Origin: Ariolimax columbianus
Lineage: Eukaryota > Mollusca > Gastropoda > Stylommatophora > Arionidae
Direction of reading: 5' to 3'
DNA length: 64,000 nucleotides
NCBI GenBank assembly: GCA_036924085.1
Contig: JAVGWX010000007.1
Span: 103,588,138 to 103,652,137, forward strand
The position numbers and the translations under genes are program-made. The stretch's first letter is position 1, and every line of letters starts with the position of its first letter. Below, in pieces: positions 37,901-50,200 of the stretch. The notes under the pieces are model-generated. The model saw only the letters and a program-made list of their open reading frames with translations. It was not told the origin of the DNA and did not search any database.

Positions 37901-40900
37901 AGGTTGTACTTGTTGGGAATGGATGGGTACTTGTTGGGAATGGTTGGATACTTGTTGGGAATGGATGTGTACTTGTTTGAAATGGTTGGGTACTTGTTGG
38001 GAATGGATGGGTACTTGTTGGGAATGGTTGGGTACTTGTTGGGAATGGTTTGGTACTTGTTGGGAATGGATGGGTACTTGTTGGGAATGGTTGGGTACTT
38101 GTTGGGAATGGATGGGTACTTGTTGGGAATGGTTTGGTACTTTTTGGGAATGGATGGGTACTTGTTGGGAATGGATGGGTACTGGTTGGGAATGGTTGGG
38201 TACCTGTTGGGAATGGTTGGGTACTTGTTGGAAATAGATGGGCTCTTGTTGGTAGTTGGTGGTACTTGTTGGGAATGGTTGGGTACTTGTTGGGAATGGA
38301 TGGGTACTTGTTGGGAATGGGTGGATACTTATTTAGAATAGATGGGTACTTGTTGGAAATGGTTGGGTACTTGTTGGAATGGATGAGCTTTTATTAGGAA
38401 TGGATGGGTACTTGTTGGGAATGGATGTGTACTTGTTAGAAATGGATGGGTACTTTTTAGTAGTTGGTGGCACTTGTTGGAAATTGATGGGTACTTGTTA
38501 GGAATAGATGGGTACTTGTTGGCAGTTGTGGTATTTGTTTGTAATGGATATGTACTTGTTGGAAATGAATGGGCTCTTGTTGGTAGTTAGTGGTATTTGT
38601 TGGGGATGGATGGGTACTTGTTCATATTTGGTGGTACTTGCCTATCCGTATTAGCACTAACTGCCCGTGCACACATAGCTAACATCACTGCTACTTACAC
38701 CTGGTCAACTAATGAATCGTTATTGGTTTCTATGTCAACACCTGCCTTCTATCAAAAATCTACCTAGAAGATCTGAGAGCGGAGACTATCAAGAGTGTTA
38801 GTCTTGCGGAGTCAGGCAAAACATAATAGTCGGGCAATGTGAGTCAGCGTCAGGTGGGGAGAAGAGACTAACGTCTGGTCAGGCAATACATACTGATTAT
38901 ACAATGCTAGTCAGGGTCAGGTCAAATACACTGACCAAGATCCCCATCTCACTCACATGCAGCTCTTCCTGAAAACAGGTTGTTTCAAGGCAGTTTGGCT
39001 AATGAGATAGACGTCACCATACTAGTGAATGAAGCCAAGCATAGCACATCCACATGGACAACCCTCGTCCACCTTCATCACCATGTGAATAGAACTACTG
39101 CAACCCATCACATAAAGGCCGAAGGTTAGGGGCTTGTGGGCTGCGGGAAAGGTAAGGAGTTTGAGAGTTGTGGGAAGGTAAGGAGCTTGGGATTTATGGG
39201 AAGGTAAGGAGCTTGGGAGTTGTGGGAAGGTAAGGAGCTTGGGAGTTGTGGGAAGGTAAGGAGCTTGGGAGTTGTGGGAAGGTAAGGAACGTGTAAGCTG
39301 TCCGAAGGTAAGGAGCTTGTGGGCTGAGGGGAAGGTAAGGAGCTTGTGGGCTGAGATAAATGTAAGGATTGTGTGGGCCGAGAGGAAGGTAAGGAGCTTG
39401 TGGGCTGAGAGGAAGGTAAAGAGCTCGTGGGCTGAAGAGAAGGTAAGGAACGTGTAAGCTGTCCGAAGGTAAGGAGCTTGTGGGCTGAGGGGAAGGTAAG
39501 GAGCTTGTGGGCTGAGATAAATGTAAGGATTGTGTGGGCCGAGAGGAAGGTAAGGAGCTTGTGGGCTGAGAGGAAGGTAAGGAGCTTGTGGGCTGAGGGG
39601 AAGGTAAGGAGATTGTTGGCTGAGTGGAAGGTAAGGAGCTTGTGGGCTGAGGGGAAGGTAAGGAGCTTGTGTGCTGAGGGGAAAGTAAGGAGCTTGTTGG
39701 CTGAGTGGAAGGTAAGGAGCTTGTGGGCTGAGAGAAATGTAAGGATTGTGTATGCCGAGAGGAAGGTAAGGAGCTTGTGGGCTGAGGGGAAAGTAAGGAG
39801 CTTGTGAGTTGTGGGAAGGTAAGGAGCTTCGGAGTTGTGGGAAGGTTAGAGCTTGTGGGTTATGCGAAGGTTAGAGCTTGTGGGTTGTGGGAAGGTTAGA
39901 GCTTGTGGGTTATGGGAAGGTTAGACCTTGTAGGATGTGGGAAGGTTAGAGCTTGTGGGTTGTGGGAAGGTTAGAGCTTGTAGGATGTGGGAAGGTAAGA
40001 GCTTGTGGGTTGTGGGAAGGTAAGAGCTTGTATGATGTGGGAAGGTAAGAGCTTGTGGGCTGTGGGAAGGTTAGAGCTTGTGGGTTGTGGGAAGGTTAGA
40101 CCTTGTAGGATGTGGGAAGGTAAGAGCTTGTGGGTTGTGGGAAGGTAAGAGCTTATGGGCTGTGTGAAGGTTAGAGCTTGTGGGTTGTGGGAAGGTTAGA
40201 CCTTGTAGGATGTGGGAAGGTAAGAGCTTGTGGGTTGTGGGAAGGTAAGAGCTTGTATGATGTGGGAAGGTAAGAGCATGTGAGCATTGCTCTCTCATAT
40301 CAACCACAAACGTCTCACTCCTGTCAACCACAAATGTATCTCATATCAAACAGAAACGTCTGTTACATTTTCTCACACGTCAACCACAAATATCTGTCAC
40401 TGCCGCATGTCAAACTACATTAACAAATACCCAGGGATGAGACCATCGATGGCTACCATAATCGTGGATCTGTAGGAAATCTGTAAGATAATTTGTTGGT
40501 TAATTGTTGTTGGGAGTATAAAGGATTGTTAGTTGATTGTTGTAGGGAGAAGTTAAGAATGTCCTTCTCTGTACATGTCTGCACGTGTGCAGTAGTGTAA
40601 GAGAAGCGGGTTGTGTGTTCATGAAGTGTCTAGACTCTGACGTCACATACCACATAGGAAGATTTCCTGCGAGCACACCAGATCCCAAGTACGCCGGTTA
40701 TCCAAAACTGTGGAGCAGACACAGACATTGGTATCAACATAAACACTCCAACAACCAAACATTTCTTTATCGTGATGATATAAAGGACGCACACTCACTA
40801 GATATTTGATTTTGTTTCTATCCATTGTTATTTGGCAGACTTTAAGGTTTATCTCTTGGTCTTTATCTGAAGGAAGATATTCCTAGTGGCAGGACATGTT

Positions 40901-43900
40901 AGTGTGATGTGTCCAGCTGATTTGACCTCCTAACTCGTGTGTCCAGCTGATTTGATCTCCTAACTCGTGTGTCCAGCTGATTTGATCTCCTAACTCGTGT
41001 GTCCAGCTGATTTGACCTCCTAACTCGTGTGTCCAGCTGATTTGATCTCCTAACTCGTGTGTCCAGCTGATTTGATCTCCTAACTCGTGTGTCCAGCTGA
41101 TTTGATCTCCTAACTCGTGTGTCCAGCTGATTTGACCTCCTAACTCGTGTGTCCAGCTGATTTGACCTCCTAACTCGTGTGTCCAGCTGATTTGATCTCC
41201 TAACTCGTGTGTCCAGCTGATTTGATCTCCTAACTCGTGTGTCCAGCTGATTTGATCTCCTAACTCGTGTGTCCAGCTGATTTGATCTCCTAACTCGTGT
41301 GTCCAGCTGATTTGATCTCCTAACTCGTGTGTCCAGCTGATTTGATCTCCTAACTCGTGTGTCCAGCTGATTTGATCTCCTAACTCGTGTGTCCAGCTGA
41401 TTTGATCTCCTAACTCGTGTGTCCAGCTGATTTGATCTCCTAACTTGTGTGTCCAGCTGATTTGATCTCCTAACTCGTGTGTCCAGCTGATTTGATCTCC
41501 TAACTCATGTGTCCAGCTGATTTGACCTCCTAACTCGTGTGTCCAGCTGATTTGATCTCCTAACTCGTGTGTCCAGCTGATTTGATCTCCTAACTCGTGT
41601 GTCCAGCTGATTTGATCTCCTAACTCGTGTGTCCAGCTGATTTGATCTCCTAACTCGTGTGTCCAGCTGATTTGATCTCCTAACTCGTGTGTCCAGCTGA
41701 TTTGATCTCCTAACTCGTGTGTCCAGCTGATTTGATCTCCTAACTCGTGTGTCCAGCTGATTTGATCTCCTAACTCGTGTGTCCAGCTGATTTGACCTCC
41801 TAACTCGTGTGTCCAGCTGATTTGATCTCCTAACTCGTGTGTCCAGCTGATTTGACCTCCTAACTCGTGTGTCCAGCTGATTTGACCTCCTAACTCGTGT
41901 GTCCAGCTGATTTGACCTCCTAACTCGTGTGTCCAGCTGATTTGACCTCCTAACTCGTGTGTCCAGCTGATTTGACCTCCTAACTCGTCCCTGTTCTGAC
42001 TGTGGCCTGACCTCCTATGGATATTGGCGGTTATATTCTCAGCTATTAATACTTAACTTGACTTGTTGTTGTCTTCTATTGGCTGTAAACATTTTCTGTC
42101 GGTCGTTGTATGCATTCTGTTGATTATTGCATTTGTTTTCTGTTGTTGGTTGTGTGTTTTCTGTTGTACAAGTTTTCTGTTGTACATGTTTTCTGTTGTA
42201 CATGTTTTCTGTTGTACATGTTTTCTATTGCTTTCCGCATGTTTTCTGTTGCTGTTTGTTGCCCTTGTTGTTGTGTACTGGACTAAACTAGCTCCTGTTG
42301 GTGTATACTGGACTAAATCAGCTCCAGGGGTTGTATACTGGACTAAACCATATCCTGTTGGCGTATACTGGACTAAACCAGCTCCAGGGGTTGTATACTG
42401 GACTAAACCAGCTCCAGGGGTTGTATACTGGACTAAACCAGCTCATGTTGGTGTATACTGGACTAAACCAGCTCTAGGAGTGTATACTAGACTAAACCAG
42501 CTTCTGGGGTGTATACTGGACTAACCCAGCTCCTGTTGATGTATACTGGATTAAACCAGCCTCAGGAGTGTATACTTGACAAAACCAGATCCTGTTGGTG
42601 TGTTCTGAACTACACCAGCTCCATGGGTGTATACTGGACTAAACCAGCTCCTGTTGGTGTATACTGGACTAAACCAGCTCTAGGAGTGTATACTAGACTA
42701 AACCAGCTTCTGGGGTGTATACTGGACTAAACCAGCTCCTGTTGGTGTATACCGGACTAAACTAGCTCCATGGGTGTATACTGGACTAAACCAGCTCCTG
42801 TTGGTGTGTAGTGGACTAAACCAGCTCCAGGGGGTGTGTACTGAACTAAACCAGCTCCTGTTGGTGTGCAGTGGACTAAACCAGCTCCAGGAGGTGTGTA
42901 CTGAACTAAACCAGCTCCTGTTGGTGTGTAGTGGACTAAACCAGCTCCAGGGGGTGTGTACTGAACTAAACCAGCTCCTGTTGGTGTGTAGTGGACTAAA
43001 CCAGCTCCTGTTGGTGTGTAGTGGACTAAACCAGCTCCTGTTGGTGTGTAGTGGACTAAACCAGCTCCTGTTGGTGTGTAGTGGACTAAACCAGCTCCAG
43101 GGGGTGTGTACTGAACTAAACCAGCTCCAGAGGTTGTATACTGGATTTACCAGTTCCATGTTGTATTCTAGATGCATACAGATCTTATTCCTGGGTAATC
43201 CAACTCTTCTGAGACTATTCTAGAAATCACAGAATAGCTGCCCTTGATAGCATTCATTGTTTTATCTACTTTAATGGCGGTTGATGGCGGTTGGCGCAAT
43301 CCAATACGTTTTTGGTTAGGGGCGAAAATCATTCCAGAGAAAGCCCTTGAAATTCTATCCCAGGGAGCTCTCACAGCGAGAGCTACATCAATGTTTGATA
43401 TAGACTTGCTCGTGTGCACTTATGCGAGCAAGGTTGATATGTGTTGATTTCTCTGGAGAATGCAGATCAATCACTTGTGGGACCGGCTCCAAATGAAACA
43501 CTTCACACTTCCACGCCACTGATCCCATGTTTATTGGTTCTCGAAATGGATATTCTGCAGAAATGTTTCAAGCTAAATATCTCTCATTTGTTGCCTTCAA
43601 TCTTCTTAACATTTTCTCTCACTTTCTCTATTTATTCGCTCTATCTGTCTCTCTCACTCTCTGTATCTATTCTTTATATCTGTCTCTCTCCCTCCCCGTA
43701 TATATTCTCTCTCATATCTACTTTCCTATACCTGTCTAACAATTGTTCTGTATCTACCATTGTCAGCCTTTGTCCACAATTCACTTGAAACCCTGGCCTT
43801 CACTAGAACGACGTTGTCCTTGTCCCATTGTATGTCCTCATCAGGCCACAACTCAGACGATCGCCATGTTTGACAAGATGGTAGGAGAAGGTTCAAGGCC

Positions 43901-44195
43901 TACTCTGTGTGCTATTAGCCGAATAGCGGTGTCTAAGCTTTCTGGCGTGGAAGGCTCTACAACTCATGCCACTCTACTCGCTACCATTCACATTGGTTGA
44001 AATCCTGCTCAGTCTTAAATAGCATTCTAGGCTAGAGAGTTCTAGAGCCAATACCACACACATGGGATTCATGGGTACAGGAGTTAATAACTACGTGTCC
44101 ATGTGAACGGGAAAGAAGAATGAGAAGAAGAAGAAGAAGAAGACAAGAAGAAGAAGAAGAAGAAGAAGAAGAAGAAGAAGAAGAAGAAGAAGAAG

Positions 44196-44236
<41 letters not shown>

Positions 44237-47200
44237 AAAGACAAGGAAGAAGAAGAAGAAAGGAAAAGAAGATAGAGGTGGAGGAAGTTGGTGATTGATA
44301 TTACTGGGAAGAAGCTTCCAGCCACAACGAGTGACGGAATCTAAATATATGCTTTAGAGATTTCGTAGGCACGGGCAGGCTACAACACAGGTGACTAGAC
44401 AGGAGAATAGACCGGTGACTAGACAGCAGAATAGACGGGTGACTAGACAGGAGAATAGACGGGTGACTAGACAGGAAAATAAATGGGTGACTAGACATCA
44501 GAAGAGACGGGTGACTAGACATCAGAATAGACGAGTGACTAGACAGGAGAATAGACCGGTGACTAGACAGGAGAATAGACGGGTGACTAGACAGGAGAAT
44601 AGACGGGCGACTAGACAGGTGACTAGACAGGAGAATAGACGTGCGAATAGACAGGTGATTAGACAGTAGAATATACAGGCGACTAGACAGGAGAATATAC
44701 GGGAGACTACGCAGGAGAATAGACGGGAGAATAAACGGGCGACTTGACTGGACAATAGACAGGAGAATAGACGGGCGCCTAGATGGCCGACTAGACAGGC
44801 AACTGGACGGGAGAATAGACGGGCTACGAGACAGGTGAATAGACGGGCGACTAGATGGCCGACTAGACAGGCGACTAGACGGGAGAATAGACGGGAGAAT
44901 AAACGGGCGACTTGACTGGAGAATAGACAGGAGAATAGACGGAAGAATAAACGGGCGACTTGACTGGAGAATAGACAGGAGAATAGACGGGCGACTAGAC
45001 AGGAGAATTTACGGGTGACTAGACAAGAAATAAGACGGGCGACTAGACAGGAAATAAGACAGGAAACTGGTGGAGCGACTGGAGGGCATCTGAGTGGTAA
45101 AACTGGCATCTGAGTGGTAAAACGGGCATTTGAGTGGTAAAACGGGCATCTAAGATGCAACAAAGCACAGCGAGCAGGGATCACACAACAGAAGACGGTC
45201 CATAAACCGCCAGCTTTGTGGTAAAATCATTTAGAGAAAGTTTTTGACACTACCAATGAGGTATTGTTAAATGTTTGTCTAACAAACTTCAAGAAAATTA
45301 TCGCATGGAAACCCCCAGGACATATACGCGCAACACATACAGGAATGGGAGAAACATACAGAAGTGGGAGAAACTTACAGGAGTGGGAAAAACATACAGG
45401 AGTGGGAGAAACATACAGAAGTGGGAGAAACATACAGGAGTGGGAGAAACATACAGATGTGGGAGAAACATACAGGAGTGGGAGAAACATACAGGAGTGG
45501 GAGAAACATACAGGACTGGGAGAAGCATACAGGAGTCAGAGAAACATACAGGAGTGGGAAAACATACAGGAATAGGATAAACATACAGATGTGGGAGAAA
45601 CATACAGGAGTGGGAGAAACATACAGATGTGGGAGAAACATACAGGAGTGGGAGAAACAAACAGGAGCTCTAGGTGAACAATTCGGATTAGACCCGAACA
45701 CTCGAACAATGGAACAAATGTTCTGAATTATGACACTATATAAATAGAAACAGAAAACATGTTTATGGGCTGTATAGACTTTTAAACAATTATTTAATAA
45801 ACGTCCAGCATAAGAAACAAATGCATCATATGAGAACTCAATAACCTCCACTTGGAGATACTGTCACAGTTTGAATAGAAAAGTCACAAGAGAACTCAAT
45901 AACCTCCACTTGGAGATACTGTCACAGTTTGACTAGAAAAGTCACAAGAGAACTCAATAATCTCTACTTGGAGATACTGTCACAGTTTGACTAGAAAAGT
46001 CACAAGAGAACTCAATAACCTCCACTTGGAGATACTGTCACAGTTTGACTAGAAAAGTCACAAGGGAACTCAATAACCTCCACTTGGTGTCGCTGCCATA
46101 GTTTGACTAGAAAAGTCACAAGAGAACTCAATAATCTCTACTTGGAGATACTGTCACAGTTTGACTAGAAAAGTCACAAGAGAACTCAATAACCTCCACT
46201 TGGAGATACTGTCACAGTTTGACTAGAAAAGTCACAAGGGAACTCAATAACCTCCACTTGGAGATACTGTCACAGTTTGACTAGAAAAGTCACAAGGGAA
46301 CTCAATAACCTCCACTTGGTGTCGCTGCCATAGTTTGACTAGAAAAGTCACAAGGGAACTCAATAACCTCCACTTTGTGTCACTGTCACAGTTTGACTAG
46401 AAAAGTCACAAGAGAACTCAATAATCTCTACTTGGAGATACTGTCACAGTTTGACTAGAAAAGTCACAAGAAAACTCAATAATCTCCACTTAGTGTCACT
46501 GTCACAGTTTGACTAGAAAAGTCACAAGAGAACTCAATAACCTCCACTTGGAGATACTGTCACATTTTGACTAGAAAAGTCACAAGAGAACCCAATAACC
46601 TCCACTTGGTGTCACTGTCATAGTTTTACTAGAAAAGTCACAAGAGAACTCAATAACCTCCACTTGGAGATACTGTCACAGTTTGACTAGAAAAGTCACA
46701 AGGGAACTCAATAACCTCCACTTGGTGTCACTGTCATAGTTTTACTAGAAAAGTCACAAGAGAACTCAATAACCTCCACTTGGAGATACTGTCACAGTTT
46801 GACTAGAAAAGTCACAAGAGAACTCAATAACCTCCACTTGGTGTCACTGTCACATGTTTGGCTAGAAAAGTCACAAGAGAACTCAATAACCTCCACTTGG
46901 TGTCACTGTCATAGTTTTACTAGAAAAGTCACAAGAGAACTCAATAACCTCCACTTGGTGTCACTGTCACATGTTTGGCTAGAAAAGTCACAAGAGAACT
47001 CAATAACCTCCACTTGGTGTCACTGTCATAGTTTGACTAGAAAAGTCACAAGAGAACTCAATAACCTGCACTTGGTGTCACTGTCATAGTTTGACTAGAA
47101 AAGTCACAAGAGAACTCAATAACCTCCACTTGGAGATACTGTCACAGTTTGACTAGAAAAGTCACAAGAGAACTCAATAATCTCCACTTGGTGTCACTGT

Positions 47201-50200
47201 CACAGTTTGACTAGAAAAGTCACAAGAGAACTCAATAACCTCCACTTTGTGTCACTGTCACAGTTTTACTAGAAAAGTCACAAGAGAACTCAATAATCTC
47301 CACTTGGTGTCACTGTCACAGTTTGACTAGAAAAGTCAAAAGAGAACTCAATAACCTCCACTTGGTGTCACTGTCACAGTTTGGCAGACTTTCCTTGTAA
47401 CAGAAGAAGAGTGTGACATCGATGAGTCCTGTCTCCTAGCCTGTTTAGCATTGACACTCAACACATTTTTCAACAGAAAGAGGCGATATCAGAACTGATT
47501 ATCGGCGGACTATCAATCAATAAACTCTGATATGTGGATGACACAACTCTACTGGCTGGGATCGAACATGAACTACACGAATGTGGGATTGAAGTCCGGA
47601 ACAAAAAACAAAAAGCAGGTTTATGGATTGAAGATTAACACCGAGAAAAGGGACACTATGATAATTAGCAGAGTAGGCTGGGCATATGAAGAATAAAAGA
47701 TCAAATACTGGATGAAGAGCTTTTTACTTTCTTGGAAATATAATAACGGGGGATCAGCAATGGGAAATAGAACTGAACAAGAGACAATGGGTGGCTAAAG
47801 ATATTTTAACAACACACTGACATTCAAACAAATAGCTCGCAAATAAACAAAATGAGTCTTCATGTGTTACGTATTCTGGGTATAACTGCTTAACACCTGC
47901 TAACAAGATGTAGTCTACCATCACACAAGATGTGCAGTCTACCATAACACAAGATGTGCAGTCTACCATCACACAAGATGTGCAGTCTACCATAACAAAA
48001 GATGTGCAGTCTACCATCACACAAGGTGTGTAGTCTACCATCACACAAGGTGTGTAGTCAACCATCACACAAGGTGTGTAGTCTACCATCACACAAGATG
48101 TGCAGTCTACCATCACACAAAATGTGCAGTCTACCATCACACAAGTTGTGCAGTCTACCCTCACACAAGATGTGCAGTCTACCATCACACAAGATGTTCA
48201 GTCTACCATCACACAAGATGTGCAGTCTACCATCACACAAGATGTGCAGTCTACCATCACACAAAATGTGCAGTCTACCATCACGAAAAATGTGCAGTCT
48301 ACCATCACACAAGATGTGCAGTCTACCATTACACTGGATGTGCAGTCTACCATCACACAAGATGTGCAGTCTACCATCACACAAGATGTGCAGTCTACCA
48401 TCACACAAAATGTGCAGTCTACCATCACACAAGATGTGCAGTCTACCATCACACAAGATGTGCAGTCTACCATCACACAAGATGTGCAGTCTACCATCAC
48501 ACAAGATGTGCAGTCTACCATCACACAACATGTGCAGTCTACCATCACAAAAGATGTGCAGTCTACCATCACACAAGGTGTGTAGTATACCATCACACAA
48601 GGTGTGTAGTCTACCATAACACAAGATTTGCAGTCTACCATCACACAAAATGTGCAGTCTACCATCACACAAGAGGTGCAGTCTACCATCACACAAGATG
48701 TGCAGTCTACCATCTCACAAGATGTGCAGTCTACCATCACACAAGATGTGCAGTCTACCATCACACAAGGTGTGTAGTCTACCATACCACAAGATTTGCA
48801 GTCTACCATCACACAAAATGTGCAGTCTACCATCACACAAGATGTGCAGTCTACCATCACACAAGATGTGCAGTCTACCATCACACAAGATGAGCAGTCT
48901 ACCATCACACAAGATCTGCAGTCTACCATCACACAAGATGTGCAGTCTACCATCACACAAGATGTGCAGTCTACCATCACACAAGATGTGCAGTCTACCA
49001 TCACACAAGAAGTGCAGTCTACCATCACACACGATGTGCAGTCTACCATCACACAAGATGTGCAGTTTACCATCACACAAGATGTGCAGTCTACCATCAC
49101 ACAAGATGTGCAGTCTACCATCACACAAGATGTGCAGTCTACCATCACACAAAATGTGCAGTCTACCCTGCTGACTACAATCCACCCTGCTCACTATAGT
49201 TCACCCTGCTCACTACAGTCCACCCTGCTCACTACAGTTCACCCTGCTGACTACAATCCACCCTGCTCACTACAGTTCACCCTGCTGACTACAATCCACC
49301 CTGCTCCCTACAGTTCACCGTGCTGACTACAGTCCAACCTGCTCACTACAGTTCACCCTGCTGACTACAATCAACCCTGCTCATTACAGTTCTTCCTGCT
49401 CACTACAATCCACCCTGTTCACTACAGTTCACCCTGCTGACTACAGTCCACCGTGCTCACTACAATCCACCCTGCTCACTACAGTTCAACCTGCTCACTA
49501 CAATCCATCCTGCTCACTACAGTTCACCCTGCTCACTACAGTCCACCCTGCTCACTACAGTCCACCCTGCTCACAAGATGTGCAGACCAGCATGAAGAAG
49601 TTGTCAGCAGCGTGTCCTTGATCTCAGAATGACCACCATTAAAACTGAGGTAATCTTCTATCCTGCTCCTTCAGAGGGCGGAGCGAGGCATGGGGGGGGG
49701 GGGGGGCGTACATGGAACCAAAACATTACCACACAGAACCAACATCGTCAGGCAGTCGGTAGCTTCACCTACCTCGGCAGCATCCTCACCAGAGACGCGA
49801 GTCCCACAAAATTGCAAGGGAACGTTTACAAACCCAAGCAAACACCTACGAGGGGCGTTCAAATCAAACCGGGATTGTTTGCTCCAGTTCTAACTGAATG
49901 GGCTGTAACGTGCTGGAACGTGCTTGCATGGAACAGCGTGTTGTGATGAACTTTTTTGTGAAATAAAGCGTGATACCTGCGGAAATTTACAGGCGACTGC
50001 AATCACCACACGGTGAACCCAGCCGCAGTAAGATATTAGAATGATGTAAACGTCTTAGAGAAGGACCTACATTCGTGAGTGATGATCCCGACCGTAGTGG
50101 CTCTTAATCCACCACAGTCATTCCTGTGAATATCCAGTTTGTGGAACGCCTCGTCCTGGAAAATCGACACATAACCTGTCGCGAAATTGAACAAGAGGCA

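Noticed and set aside
34423..38397. Many frames with LLGMDGY, VLVGNGW or TCWEWMG repeats
   Set aside because: All three frames of the same 21-bp array are open; it is intronic to the TMEM196-like gene.
38940..39060. Additional exon of the TMEM196-like gene (minus strand, after cctgttttcag)
   Set aside because: Exons 2 and 3 join in phase without it and already complete TM2 to TM3; no candidate frame here is open with compatible phases at both ends.
40907..41988. CRISPR array (regular 30-bp repeats)
   Set aside because: There are no unique spacers between repeats, the units are contiguous, and the context is a eukaryotic intron.
47754..49194. Cysteine-rich repeat protein (CVMVDCTS repeats, up to 316 codons)
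   Set aside because: A product of the 24-bp array, with competing open frames on both strands.
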